IMG/VR virus record: IMGVR_UViG_3300025436_000002
Location: 1 to 64,000 of that record
Reading direction: 5' to 3' (one strand)
Source: a virus
Length of the DNA stretch: 64,000 nucleotides
The notes beneath the pieces were generated by a model, which was not told the DNA's origin, did no database searches, and saw nothing but the letters and a program-made list of their open reading frames with translations. Shown here in pieces: positions 7,193-16,348 of this stretch. A program made the translations under genes and the position numbers. How positions within the stretch are numbered: the first letter of the stretch is position 1; each line of letters starts with the position of its first letter.

Positions 7193-7891
7193 ATGCTAAA
7201 AGATTTTATAAAATTATACTTAAAGTCTATTCCTATATCCAAGATACGTAGAGATTCTGACATAAACTTTAGAACATTCTCTTTAAAGACAGGAAGGTTA
7301 CAAGTAACCCTTGTTAATACTCAACTCAGACTCGAGGAAATATATCCTAGGAAGGAACTATATCCCTTTACGGAAAGACATCCAGAATTTCTAATGATTC
7401 CAATAGCTACGTGTACTCAGAAGATAGTAGGGTTTATACTCAGAGGCGTTTCATTTAAGGAATATAGAATTATCTTCGAACCTAAAAAACCTTCCCCACT
7501 GTTCGGATGGGAGGACTTTAAGGACTATCAATCAGAATATCCAATAGTTCTATGTGAGGGGGTCAAGGATGCAATATACCTAAAACAACACTATAAGTAT
7601 GTACTATCCCTGAACACTTCTAGTATTTCGACAGCGAACATGGAAATCCTGAAAAGAATGACAAATAAGGTAATACTATCATATGATAATGATGAGACGG
7701 GCTTAAGGATGTCAAAATTGGACTCCAAGAGTTTGGACGAGAACGGCATATCATGTAGAATAGTAAAACCTAATCATAAAGATTGTGCTGAGTATTTAGA
7801 GAATAGTTATGGAGAGTTAGACTATCTGAGTATACTAGATTCTTCATTAAAATTGTTAGGGGGAGATGGCTGTGGAATTATTAAAAAATGA
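7193..7891 (+). CDS. TOPRIM primase-like protein
   Basis: 232 residues from the ATG at 7193, chosen because GAGAGGG lies just upstream. A longer frame from 7094 would run through the structured leader. A DnaG-type TOPRIM core is visible: CEGVKDAIYL with the catalytic Glu at residue 122, and LSYDNDETG with Asp 165 and 167. Residues 60-105 resemble the FPI...GFGGR...F segment before TOPRIM in DnaG primases. No zinc-binding domain or helicase-interaction domain is present, so it is shorter than T4 gp61. It overlaps the next gene by 26 nt. It probably makes RNA primers together with the DnaB-like helicase at 63.3 kb. Confidence 0.75.
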   Translation: MLKDFIKLYLKSIPISKIRRDSDINFRTFSLKTGRLQVTLVNTQLRLEEIYPRKELYPFTERHPEFLMIPIATCTQKIVGFILRGVSFKEYRIIFEPKKPSPLFGWEDFKDYQSEYPIVLCEGVKDAIYLKQHYKYVLSLNTSSISTANMEILKRMTNKVILSYDNDETGLRMSKLDSKSLDENGISCRIVKPNHKDCAEYLENSYGELDYLSILDSSLKLLGGDGCGIIKK

Positions 7892-8828
7892 CTTTTTAAA
7901 AGGAGATGTCTATATCTTAGCTTTACAAGACTTGGACATGTTTTTTGAAAAGTACTACCCTTACAAAATGACAAATGCGGGAGTGTCTTCATTTTTAAAA
8001 GCATTGAAAATACCCGAAACATATTTCTTAAAACAACCTGACGAGACTAGAATGGAGCTTTTAGTAAATCAAAAAAACTCTATGACTTGTAATAAGGATT
8101 TAATACTCCTAGTCCGCAATGATATAGTTGAATATGTATCTTTAGGAGATAGGACTTCTATACTAGACTCCATTGATAGATCAAATATTAACGAGGATTG
8201 GATGTTCTTGGAAGAGGACTTAAAATCTGGATACATTAGATATTTTATGTTTTCAGAAAAGTTTGATGATGTTGATAAACTAATAGAGGGTAAAAGTTAC
8301 CTAGGTTTGTTCATAGATTACCCCGTCTTATTCTCAAAACCTATGATCATAAATGCAGGATTCTACAAAGCAACCTCTGAATTAAATGAAGACGGACTAC
8401 CGATAGAGTTAATTATTCCAGATACTCAAATTAAGCTTAAAGCTAAGGAACTCCCTGAAACAGTCAATAACCGTTACCTCCAAGATATACTTGAAGCCAT
8501 TAAGAAGACTAATCTTGATACTCTAATAGGCACTCTTGAAGGAATTACAACAGACTCAACATCATGTATAGAATCTCTACTCCTATTCGAAAAAGATAAG
8601 ACTTTAAATAGAAGTATCTCTAAGAAAGTTAGAAAGTACATAGACAAAGAGGAACTAAATATAGATAACATGTCTGAACTCTCCGAGATACTAGTATCCT
8701 TTATAAATACACTAACAAGTTACTCTTCAAAAGTTAAATTCAAGAGAGATATTCTATTTAGTATTTTAAAGTTTACCAATAAATTACCTGTTATTACATA
8801 TGTTCAAGATTTTATAGAAGTATATTAG
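7866..8828 (+). CDS. unknown protein, weakly DUF932-like
   Basis: 320 residues, acidic, with no membrane segment. The stretch VSSFLKALKIPETYFLKQPDE near residue 40 recalls the gi.asyL..lP segment of DUF932-type phage and plasmid proteins, but the rest was not matched. It overlaps the primase-like gene by 26 nt and is followed closely by the Cys-rich mini-gene and the sigma-like gene. It therefore belongs to a replication and transcription-switch operon. Function unknown. Confidence 0.6.
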   Translation: MAVELLKNDFLKGDVYILALQDLDMFFEKYYPYKMTNAGVSSFLKALKIPETYFLKQPDETRMELLVNQKNSMTCNKDLILLVRNDIVEYVSLGDRTSILDSIDRSNINEDWMFLEEDLKSGYIRYFMFSEKFDDVDKLIEGKSYLGLFIDYPVLFSKPMIINAGFYKATSELNEDGLPIELIIPDTQIKLKAKELPETVNNRYLQDILEAIKKTNLDTLIGTLEGITTDSTSCIESLLLFEKDKTLNRSISKKVRKYIDKEELNIDNMSELSEILVSFINTLTSYSSKVKFKRDILFSILKFTNKLPVITYVQDFIEVY

Positions 8829-8838
8829 GAGATTAGTT

Positions 8839-9006
8839 ATGAAAGATGAGAGATGCTCTTGTGATAAGAGTAAGTGTTGTAGATGTGGTAAGGAGTGTGC
8901 TTGCAAGAAGTTAACCTCTCCAGTCGAAAACTCTGGTTCTACTAAGAAAATGAATCTTAAGGATGGACAAGTTATAGAAGGTAGGAATTTTAATTTGAAT
9001 GATTAG
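8839..9006 (+). CDS. 55-residue Cys-rich mini-protein
   Basis: ATG at 8839 with TAGGAG upstream, stop at 9004-9006. Seven Cys fall within residues 6-22 (CSCDKSKCCRCGKECAC), followed by a Cys-free tail. The spacing suggests a small metal-binding knuckle. It lies 12 nt before the sigma-like gene. A second Cys-rich mini-gene of different sequence lies at 32129-32218. No family was recognised. Confidence 0.6.
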   Translation: MKDERCSCDKSKCCRCGKECACKKLTSPVENSGSTKKMNLKDGQVIEGRNFNLND

Positions 9007-9018
9007 GGGTTTTCCATT

Positions 9019-9732
9019 ATGAATGTTATTAGATTAGGAAATGAGCCCGATCTCTTCGATAATGAAGCTTATAGAAAATCAGTGGCTTCCTATAAAAGAT
9101 CGGAAGCCCGAAAGAAGGCTAAGGCAAGTAGAAAAACTGGAGTTACCCCGAAACTTTATGGTAATTATAAAAAATTACAAGATATCTACGAAGCAGGTAA
9201 ATTGTATGATAAAGTATTTTACGATCAGGCAATAGCCTATGTAAAAAGTTTACTTAATAAGTTTTTATGGCAAAACCAGTTCGGGGAAGATAATATAAAT
9301 GATTGTTTTATAGATATATATGAAAAAGTTACTAAGAATTATGATCCCCTTAAAGGAAATCTAGGCACTTTTATAAGAGCCGTAGTAAGAAACTACACTA
9401 CCAAGGTTAACTATAAACTCCAGAACCACCCAGACCCTATCAGTTTAAATTTTGAATACATAGATAGGGAAGAGTTACAGAGGTCATCCTATTCATCTCC
9501 AGACGAGTCCTCAGATGAGGAAGATGAAGACTTAGGTAATGTAGAGGAGTACTGTACTAGCCTTAAATGTGAGAATGAGTTAGATGAAGTAGAGTATTAT
9601 TGTGACCTATTGAATGTATACTCAAATATGAAAGAGCTTAGCAATAAAGATTTTAATAACATACATAAGATAGAAGCAGTGAAGAGGGATTTACTATGGA
9701 ATATATGGAAACAGTCAAGTCAACTACTCTAA
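9019..9732 (+). CDS. late RNA-polymerase sigma-like factor
   Basis: 237 residues. Residues about 66-130 resemble sigma-70 region 2: a helix leading into NDCFIDIYEK, then YDPLKGNLGTFIRAVVRNY, the pattern of sigma factors that begins the -10 recognition helix. The C-terminus is acidic and lacks a clear region 4, as in T4 gp55, which reads a -10-only promoter. The many TTTATATTATAATTAGA sites here likewise show no -35 element. Assignment as the factor that reads them is inferred from fold and context. Confidence 0.7.
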   Translation: MNVIRLGNEPDLFDNEAYRKSVASYKRSEARKKAKASRKTGVTPKLYGNYKKLQDIYEAGKLYDKVFYDQAIAYVKSLLNKFLWQNQFGEDNINDCFIDIYEKVTKNYDPLKGNLGTFIRAVVRNYTTKVNYKLQNHPDPISLNFEYIDREELQRSSYSSPDESSDEEDEDLGNVEEYCTSLKCENELDEVEYYCDLLNVYSNMKELSNKDFNNIHKIEAVKRDLLWNIWKQSSQLL

Positions 9733-10043
9733 ATATACCTATAAATAGAAGTACTTGTGTACTATTCTACTTATCAAAATCATTAAATATAGACATATCT
9801 TATTTGTATCAGTTTTATAAAAAATACAAAGAAGATACCTTTTACATATTTTTCATGCTAAGTGGTAAGAAAATAAGTATTCCTAAATCAGACAGACTTT
9901 TAAAATTATTTACGAACGCTGATGACATATATACTAAATTGACCAGAAATCCAGATAAGGTTATAACAAAACAAAAAGATTTGGAGATCTACAAAGCCAT
10001 GTTAGACCAGATCGACGATGACTCATTTACTTTCGAAATATGA
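9696..10043 (+). CDS. small protein overlapping the sigma gene, possible late co-activator
   Basis: 115 residues (or 112 from the in-frame ATG at 9705), overlapping the sigma-like gene by 37 nt. Mixed Lys-rich and aromatic, with no family recognised. T4 pairs its late sigma gp55 with the 112-residue co-activator gp33. The similar size and the overlap with the sigma gene make an analogous role attractive, but no sequence similarity to gp33 was established. Confidence 0.55.
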   Translation: MEYMETVKSTTLNIPINRSTCVLFYLSKSLNIDISYLYQFYKKYKEDTFYIFFMLSGKKISIPKSDRLLKLFTNADDIYTKLTRNPDKVITKQKDLEIYKAMLDQIDDDSFTFEI

Positions 10044-10054
10044 CCTACTGTTTC

Positions 10055-10072
10055 TTTATATTATAATTTAGA
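10055..10072 (+). promoter_or_regulatory. late promoter TTTATATTATAATTTAGA
   Basis: A near-consensus late motif 12 nt after the stop at 10043 and 15 nt before the ATG at 10088. It drives the packaging genes. Confidence 0.8.
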
Positions 10073-10087
10073 AGGTTGGGAGGTAAC

Positions 10088-10567
10088 ATGTCAAATGCTC
10101 CAGAAGAAGATGGAAAAATACTTATAAATCAAGTACAAATATCATCTGATAGGAAAAGAAAATTAACTTCCCAGAGTATATCTCCAGATAAGTTCATGGA
10201 TTTGGTAGCTGGGGAGTTTAAACATCTTAAGAAGTGTAATAGGATAATAAAGAAATTAGAGAAACTTGCATTCTCAGATGAATTTATATTCGGACTAGAC
10301 GTAAAAGATTTTTTTAAGTTTTATGAGATAATGTTAAAAGACAAGAATGTATCCTTGTCTTTTTACGCTAAACTTTATGAGTCTGCGACAAAGAATGAAT
10401 TACTTAGAACTTATTTTGAAAAACAAAAAGAAGAAACTCAGGGAGGCATGCCTCAAGATACTAGAATTCGTAGAGTGGTTAACGAAATAAGAGCTAGAGC
10501 TAAAGAAGCCCAGACTCAAATTAAACGAGAAGAAGACGGAGTAAGTGGAGATAATGAGCTATCATGA
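10088..10567 (+). CDS. probable small terminase subunit
   Basis: 159 residues from the ATG at 10088 (GGGAGG 5 nt upstream; an earlier ATG at 10076 is less well placed). Highly charged and helical, with a Lys/Glu-rich C-terminus that looks coiled-coil, the usual build of the T4 gp16-type DNA-recognition subunit. It overlaps the start of the large terminase by 14 nt. No family match was made, so the assignment rests on position, size and composition. Confidence 0.6.
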   Translation: MSNAPEEDGKILINQVQISSDRKRKLTSQSISPDKFMDLVAGEFKHLKKCNRIIKKLEKLAFSDEFIFGLDVKDFFKFYEIMLKDKNVSLSFYAKLYESATKNELLRTYFEKQKEETQGGMPQDTRIRRVVNEIRARAKEAQTQIKREEDGVSGDNELS

Positions 10568-13500
10568 TACTCTTGACTATGTAAGCGAAATACTAACAAG
10601 CGACCCTGACCTATCTGTATACGAGATGGGAGAAGTCATCTACGAGTTGACAACTAATTGTTACAAGACCAAGCCCGTGGATATAGAAACTTTTATAAGA
10701 GACCCATACTATTTAGGAAACTCCTTGGGTGATAATATCTATCCCCTGTGGATAGATTTATTAAAACAGATACATCCCCACCCTTGCTTAAATATGTATA
10801 ATGAGATAGCCCTATCCACCGCAATAGGGGTGGGTAAGTGCTTAGGAAAAGGAACTCGTATTTTAATGTTCGACGGCTCTATCAAGAGAGTAGAGAGTGT
10901 TAAAATAGGGGACTTATTAATGGGAGACGACTCCACACCTAGAAGAGTTCTTTCATTAGCCAGAGGTCGAGAGGATATGTACGAAGTCGTCCCTTCTGAT
11001 AATGGGGATTCCTTTACTTGCAATAAATCTCATATTCTTAGTTTAAAAGATAGATATCATGGCAGTATAACCAATATCTCGGTATCAGAGTACTTAGAAA
11101 AAGACGATAACTTTAAAACAGTCAATAAATTGTACAGAAAAGCTGTCCACTATTCAGAAGAGCCCTTAACTATAGGTGCATATACTTACGGTCGTTGGTT
11201 AGGATCGGAATCCTCAGAGGACACTCTTATGTATAATCCAGAAGAGTTTCCAACATCCTATCATATATATAAATCAGTAACATCAGGGGATAGTTCAATA
11301 CCTAAAGAGTACTTAGTCAATTCAGAAGAGAATAGATTGAAACTTTTAGCGGGTATCTTAGATTCCTCAGAATTAGATCTCAGATATCCAGATCAAGATA
11401 TTCTATCAGTTACAGTTAAAAACTTAGTATTAGCAGAAGATATAGTATATTTGAGTAGATCCCTAGGCTTTTCAGCTAAATTGGAAAAGGATACTTATTT
11501 TACATCTACAGGGTACTACGTAGACATATCTGGAGATTTCTCCAGAGTACCCTCAGACTTTAGGATGGACAGTATATCAACTAGAGACGGCCTATTAGAA
11601 ACCGACTTTACATTAAATTTTCTAGGGGAGGGGGATTACTATGGGTTTACTCTGGACTGTAATCATTTATACCTATTAGGAGATTTTACAGTAACTCATA
11701 ACACAACATGTGCTATAATATCTATGGTTTATGAGATGTATAAGCTACTATGCCTTAAAAATCCATATGAATTTTACTCCATAACAAAGGGAACCGATAA
11801 ATTTTCGTTTGCATTAATAGCCCCTACCCATGCTCAAGGGACTTCAGTAGCTTTTGGAAAACTGTTGGGCATGATAAACACTTCTCCATTTTTCAAGGAT
11901 GTAAAAGCAACTCCAAAAGCTAGATCCTCAGTATCTGAGGAGGGAATCCATATAGGAGACAACATAACAGTACATACAGGTTCAAAAATGGACCACTTGA
12001 TAGGAAAATTGACTTTCTGCGGTCTCATGGATGAGGTATCCTTTTTTCAAGGTAAAGATGCCATAGCAAAAGTAAAAGATTTACACATGGGATTTACTGG
12101 AAGAAAGAAATCAAGATTTATACACTTAGGGGAGTTCATACCAGGAGTTCTATGGATGGTAAGTTCCCCAATAGACGAACAAGACTATCTAAATACTGCC
12201 ATAGAAGAGATGCAAAGTAATCAGTATGGTATATATTTCGACAACATAAGTCTGTGGGAAGTCAAGGGGGACTACTTAGGGGATAAATTTAAGGTATTCT
12301 TAGGAGACGATAAAAAAGAACCATGCATTATTCGTGAAGAGGATAAAGTACCTGAGGATATAAAGGCTTTGGCAATAGAAGTACCTATGGAATACTATAG
12401 GGAATTTGATTTAAACATATCCAGAGCTGTAAGGGATATTGCAGGAAGAAGAATAAGAGCTGACATATCCCTATTCAAATCTAAGAAGCAGTTAGTAAGT
12501 CTATTCGTAAACCCTAATAGATTTAAGAGTGATGTCATAAGCATGTCTTTTAATGATCCATTAGATAAGTTAGAAAATTATGTTACAAGCCTAGATTACT
12601 TCAAGAAACCCCTAAATCCACAATGTTATAGATTTATACACTTAGATGCTGCGACAAAAAAGGATAAATTTGGAATATCTGCGGTATACAGTACTCTAGA
12701 AGACTTTGATCTTTATAAAACTGATATAAACATGCCAAGCTTTAAAAGAAAAGAAAGAATGTTTTATGTTGATTTTGCAGTAGCTATAGAAGCCCGTAAA
12801 GGGGAAGAGATTAACATATACAAAGTAATGGACTTTATATTTTTATTAAAGAAGTTAGGATACCCTATAAAGGTAGTAAGCTCAGATATGTTCCAAGGAG
12901 ATGTAATGAGACAATTCTTAAGATTGCACGGAACTACTACAGCATATTTATCAGTAGATAGAACTAAAGATCCATATTACGCTTTAAAAGAGTTGGTAAA
13001 TAATAATAAAATAATTGGAGTTAAAAATGAGTTTCTAATAAAAGAACTTTTGGGTCTTAGAGAGCTCACTAAAAAAGTAGATCACCTCGCAAACAGCTGT
13101 TTCACGGGAGATACTCAAATAAAACTATTAGATGGAACCTCGAAGAGTTTTAAAGAGTTATCTGATTTAGGAACTTCTAATGAGTTTTGGGTATATGGAT
13201 GCCTGCCTGATGGAACTATCGTTCCAGCCAAGGCATATAACGCTCATAAGACAAAAGAAGTCTCCTGTCTAGTAGAAGTCTGCCTAGATGATGAGAGAGA
13301 TCCTATAAGATGCACCCCTGAGCATTTATTTATGATGAGGGATGGATCTTATAAACAAGCTCAATACTTAGAACCTAAGGATTCTCTAATGCCTATATAC
13401 ATTAAAGAGCAAAATTACAAATATAGGAGTGGAGGCGTAGGTAGGTATTTTCAAATTAAGAATAATAAAACAGGAAGATACAATTTTATCCATAGATTAG

Positions 13501-14525
13501 TAGCATCCTATCACTATCAGCATACCTTAGCTAAGGACGAAGTAGTACATCATAGGAATTTCAAACCAAGTGATAATTCTCCAGAAAATTTAGAAATAAT
13601 GAGCATATCAGATCACACTAGAAGACATGCCTTTCTGAGTGGACTAGGGAGACTCCACACGGATAAGAGAGTAGCTTCTTTTAAAAAGAACTATTGGGCT
13701 AATCCAGATAACTCAAAGAGGAGAGATGACAGACTTAAAATTAAATTGGATAGGCAAGAGTACATGAAAACTGATAAATATAGACAAGACATTTTAAATA
13801 TGAGATTAACTAATGAAAATATCATAGCTAGGAATAAGATTGCAGGTAAAAAACTAAATGAAATATACTGGAAAAGTAGTGAAGGGAAAGCTAGAAAAGC
13901 AGAAGTTTGGGAATATCAACAACAGACGATGAGAGATGGTCAGAAAGAATATTTTGACGAACTAGCTAAACAGAGAAAAGAGCCATGGAAAGAGTATATC
14001 CTTAGCTATCAACATGCTATGCATGTTGCAGGAGGTTATGTAAAATCGTGGGCTAAGAGAATAGACTCGAGTACCTTTCAAATAAACTCAGAAAAACTTA
14101 GAGGCATGCCCTTAGAAGAAATACTTAGGGTTACTGGTCTTTCTCCTAAAAAGTTAACTAACTACTTAGTAAGGTTGGGTAAGTTAGACATACTTCCAGA
14201 GTATAATCATAAAGTAGTCAGAGTATCCGTAATAGAACTAGACGTAACCGAAGATGTCTACGATATAACTGTCCCATCCACGAATAATTTTGCGTTGGAT
14301 AATGGAATATTTGTACACAATTCAAAAGATTTAAGTGACTCGGTTACGGGAGGTGTTTGGTCTTGCTTAAATTCTTGTGAGTACATGAATCTTCAGAATG
14401 TTTATGAAGGAATAGTAAGTAAAAATGAAGGTCCTCCTCAGATACAAGGACATATAGGAAATTTGATGAAAGAAGCTCAAAATAAACAAAAGAGAGAAGG
14501 TTTTAATAAGACTTTAGGCTTCTAA
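10554..14525 (+). CDS. terL: large terminase subunit interrupted by two inteins
   Basis: 1323 residues. Removing two inteins (288 and 408 residues) leaves 627, close to T4 gp17 (610). The ATPase Walker A is split: STAIGVGK, intein 1, then TT. Walker B is FCGLMDE. The nuclease domain has motif I (FIHLDAATKKDKFG), motif II (VSSDMFQGD) and motif III SKDLSD, which lies directly after intein 2. The motor should pump DNA and cut concatemers at the portal. The start ATG at 10554 follows GTGGAG. Both inteins must splice out for the ATPase and nuclease to form. Confidence 0.93.
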   Translation: MSYHDTLDYVSEILTSDPDLSVYEMGEVIYELTTNCYKTKPVDIETFIRDPYYLGNSLGDNIYPLWIDLLKQIHPHPCLNMYNEIALSTAIGVGKCLGKGTRILMFDGSIKRVESVKIGDLLMGDDSTPRRVLSLARGREDMYEVVPSDNGDSFTCNKSHILSLKDRYHGSITNISVSEYLEKDDNFKTVNKLYRKAVHYSEEPLTIGAYTYGRWLGSESSEDTLMYNPEEFPTSYHIYKSVTSGDSSIPKEYLVNSEENRLKLLAGILDSSELDLRYPDQDILSVTVKNLVLAEDIVYLSRSLGFSAKLEKDTYFTSTGYYVDISGDFSRVPSDFRMDSISTRDGLLETDFTLNFLGEGDYYGFTLDCNHLYLLGDFTVTHNTTCAIISMVYEMYKLLCLKNPYEFYSITKGTDKFSFALIAPTHAQGTSVAFGKLLGMINTSPFFKDVKATPKARSSVSEEGIHIGDNITVHTGSKMDHLIGKLTFCGLMDEVSFFQGKDAIAKVKDLHMGFTGRKKSRFIHLGEFIPGVLWMVSSPIDEQDYLNTAIEEMQSNQYGIYFDNISLWEVKGDYLGDKFKVFLGDDKKEPCIIREEDKVPEDIKALAIEVPMEYYREFDLNISRAVRDIAGRRIRADISLFKSKKQLVSLFVNPNRFKSDVISMSFNDPLDKLENYVTSLDYFKKPLNPQCYRFIHLDAATKKDKFGISAVYSTLEDFDLYKTDINMPSFKRKERMFYVDFAVAIEARKGEEINIYKVMDFIFLLKKLGYPIKVVSSDMFQGDVMRQFLRLHGTTTAYLSVDRTKDPYYALKELVNNNKIIGVKNEFLIKELLGLRELTKKVDHLANSCFTGDTQIKLLDGTSKSFKELSDLGTSNEFWVYGCLPDGTIVPAKAYNAHKTKEVSCLVEVCLDDERDPIRCTPEHLFMMRDGSYKQAQYLEPKDSLMPIYIKEQNYKYRSGGVGRYFQIKNNKTGRYNFIHRLVASYHYQHTLAKDEVVHHRNFKPSDNSPENLEIMSISDHTRRHAFLSGLGRLHTDKRVASFKKNYWANPDNSKRRDDRLKIKLDRQEYMKTDKYRQDILNMRLTNENIIARNKIAGKKLNEIYWKSSEGKARKAEVWEYQQQTMRDGQKEYFDELAKQRKEPWKEYILSYQHAMHVAGGYVKSWAKRIDSSTFQINSEKLRGMPLEEILRVTGLSPKKLTNYLVRLGKLDILPEYNHKVVRVSVIELDVTEDVYDITVPSTNNFALDNGIFVHNSKDLSDSVTGGVWSCLNSCEYMNLQNVYEGIVSKNEGPPQIQGHIGNLMKEAQNKQKREGFNKTLGF
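10839..11702 (+). other. intein 1 in the TerL P-loop (degenerate LAGLIDADG domain)
   Basis: 288 residues. Splicing block A starts with Cys (CLGKGTRILMFDGS), block B has a T....H pattern (TCNKSHIL), and block G ends in HN before Thr+1. It sits exactly after Gly-Lys of Walker A. The middle part looks like a LAGLIDADG endonuclease (IPKEYLVNS.ENRLKLLAGILD), but the two motif ends read RWLGSESS and LAGILDSSE, where active enzymes have a G-D-G or D-x-D-G. Splicing residues look intact, but the nuclease looks dead. Confidence 0.9.
13098..14321 (+). other. intein 2 in the TerL nuclease motif (HNH endonuclease)
   Basis: 408 residues, from Cys (CFTGDTQIKLLDG) to terminal HN, with Ser+1. Block B reads RCTPEHLF and the C-terminal block FALDNGIFVHN. 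The insert carries an HNH homing endonuclease: HRLVA...EVVHHRNFKPSDNSPENLEIMS, then a conserved H. A long basic Lys/Arg segment, probably DNA-binding, follows. It is inserted just before SKDLSD, the third metal-binding motif of the terminase nuclease. All splicing and HNH residues look intact. Confidence 0.9.
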
Positions 14526-14526
14526 A

Positions 14527-14540
14527 TTTATATTATATAC
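14527..14540 (+). promoter_or_regulatory. late promoter TTTATATTATATAC
   Basis: Late motif directly after the terL stop, 22 nt before the portal ATG, allowing separate late transcription of the head genes. Confidence 0.7.
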
Positions 14541-14562
14541 GAGGGTATATGGAGGATAATGT

Positions 14563-16338
14563 ATGAGTTTTACTGGCGGAGGTTTCGACTCTAGTTTAAA
14601 TCAAGCTGGATATAATAACACCATGTCATTTTTTAAAGGAATGACGTCACACTACGACATCCCTGCAGATAGTACTAAAGTTTTTGATATAACAAATGCT
14701 TATGGTACTGGGGGAGGGTGGGGGAGTAATGGCAGTACTTTTTCAAGACAGAATGCTTTAGGTCAAATTTTAAGACAATTATCTACTACTTTAGAGAATA
14801 GAGGAACCCTAATCCAACAGTTAAGAAAAACTAACGAGAGTGAACTTGTTCAAGCTCTCTTAGCTAATTTAGTTAATGACGCTTTTAGTAGCATATCTGA
14901 TGATAGCTTCCTATCTGTAGAGTATTGTGGAGACTCTGGAAAAGATTCAAGAATAGATGAAAGAGTTCAGAAAGAAATAGATAAATTTTGCAAGAAACAT
15001 GACATAGCTGGACTCGCAAGAGATATAGTACCTGATTGGATGCTAGAAGGAGAATATTTTTTAAGGACTAAGGTGGTACAAGGTCAAGGAATTGTTGAAA
15101 TAATAGATGATTGTGATACTGAGAACTGTATGGGACTTTATAAAGGCAGGGAACTCAGTAGTTTCATGAGACATAACCCTAAAATCGGTAAATTTGAATT
15201 ATTGGACTGTCATGAGTTATCTCACTTCGTATTAGATGGTAGTAAGATAAGAGTTAAAGTAGAACTTCCAGACGATATTCAGAATTTACCTAAGAGTATT
15301 CGAATGGGTAAGTCTGTAATATACCCAGTACTTACTTCAATTAAAAAATTACAAACATTGGAGACTACAAGTCTTGCCATGGAACTCAAGAGAGTTATGG
15401 CTCCAATTTTAGTCTCCGTTGATATACCAGCGGATACAGATAACCAATATATTACAGATATTATAGATAAGTATGAAAACTATTTGAATGATATAAATAC
15501 AGAAGCAACTTATACCGACAATATGTCAGTAGCCGACTCACTGCAATCAGCTTCAAGGATAAAAGTAATCCCAAATCATGCTGACGGTAAAGGAGCTATC
15601 ACCCAGATAAGGTTTGATTATGATAATTCAGACTTGAATAATAGAATAAATGATATACGAAAAGGAATAGCCATGTCTATGGGAGTTCCTTCGTTCTATT
15701 TATCGTACGGAGATCAACTTTTAGGAAAAACTGACATGTTAAAAGTTTATTCCGCATATGCTAGAAAATTAGTAGGAATTCAAACTAGCTTTGGGGAAGG
15801 AATTAAGAATTTAATATACAAACATTTAATACATACTGGAAATCACTTCCCTATTAAGAACAATATTAAAGTTAAGTTTAAGTCTGTTACAAACCTAGAT
15901 ATACTAGATGATATAGATGTAATGGTAGCCACAATGACAGCTCTAAGGGATTGTTTTAACCTACTAGGGGAAGTATCTGCATCCGATCAATTCCAAGTAG
16001 AAGTGGATAATGATAAGATAATAGGTATCTTTAACATGTTTACGTCATCATTCCCTCACATAGAAGGAGCTTTAAAACTTTATAATAAGGATAAAGGAAA
16101 ATCATTTAACATGCCTAAGGGGGGAGAAGCACCCCCTCCGACCACAACAAGAAAACCAGTAGGAGGAACTTCAGTATCGGGAAGTAATTTATCAACTGGG
16201 TCAGCAACTCCACCGTCAACCCCTCCTATGACTACACCTAAACAACCTACAACACCAGTAACTCCACAAACACCTACTCAACCAGCAGCAACAGCCCCAA
16301 AAGGAGGGGCTGAGGTAAGTATTGGGGACGTATTCTAG
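14563..16338 (+). CDS. portal protein
   Basis: 591 residues. Position between terminase and prohead protease, size and body (YCGDSG.DSRID, DIVPDWMLEGEYFLRT, the NDIRKGIAMSMGVPSFYLSYGD segment) fit the T4 gp20-type portal that forms the dodecameric vertex ring docking the terminase. Residues from about 525 to the end are a Pro/Thr-rich, probably disordered tail (repeats of TP and PTT), not usual for T4 gp20. GGAGG lies before the ATG. Assignment is from context plus overall pattern. Confidence 0.8.
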   Translation: MSFTGGGFDSSLNQAGYNNTMSFFKGMTSHYDIPADSTKVFDITNAYGTGGGWGSNGSTFSRQNALGQILRQLSTTLENRGTLIQQLRKTNESELVQALLANLVNDAFSSISDDSFLSVEYCGDSGKDSRIDERVQKEIDKFCKKHDIAGLARDIVPDWMLEGEYFLRTKVVQGQGIVEIIDDCDTENCMGLYKGRELSSFMRHNPKIGKFELLDCHELSHFVLDGSKIRVKVELPDDIQNLPKSIRMGKSVIYPVLTSIKKLQTLETTSLAMELKRVMAPILVSVDIPADTDNQYITDIIDKYENYLNDINTEATYTDNMSVADSLQSASRIKVIPNHADGKGAITQIRFDYDNSDLNNRINDIRKGIAMSMGVPSFYLSYGDQLLGKTDMLKVYSAYARKLVGIQTSFGEGIKNLIYKHLIHTGNHFPIKNNIKVKFKSVTNLDILDDIDVMVATMTALRDCFNLLGEVSASDQFQVEVDNDKIIGIFNMFTSSFPHIEGALKLYNKDKGKSFNMPKGGEAPPPTTTRKPVGGTSVSGSNLSTGSATPPSTPPMTTPKQPTTPVTPQTPTQPAATAPKGGAEVSIGDVF

Positions 16339-16348
16339 TAAATAAATC

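Noticed and set aside
6840-7199. A 119-codon frame inside the structured leader
   Set aside because: Very basic, low-complexity product that includes the translated AT-rich 63-bp repeat, overlaps the real primase start and has no protein-like pattern. The region shows RNA-type pairing instead.
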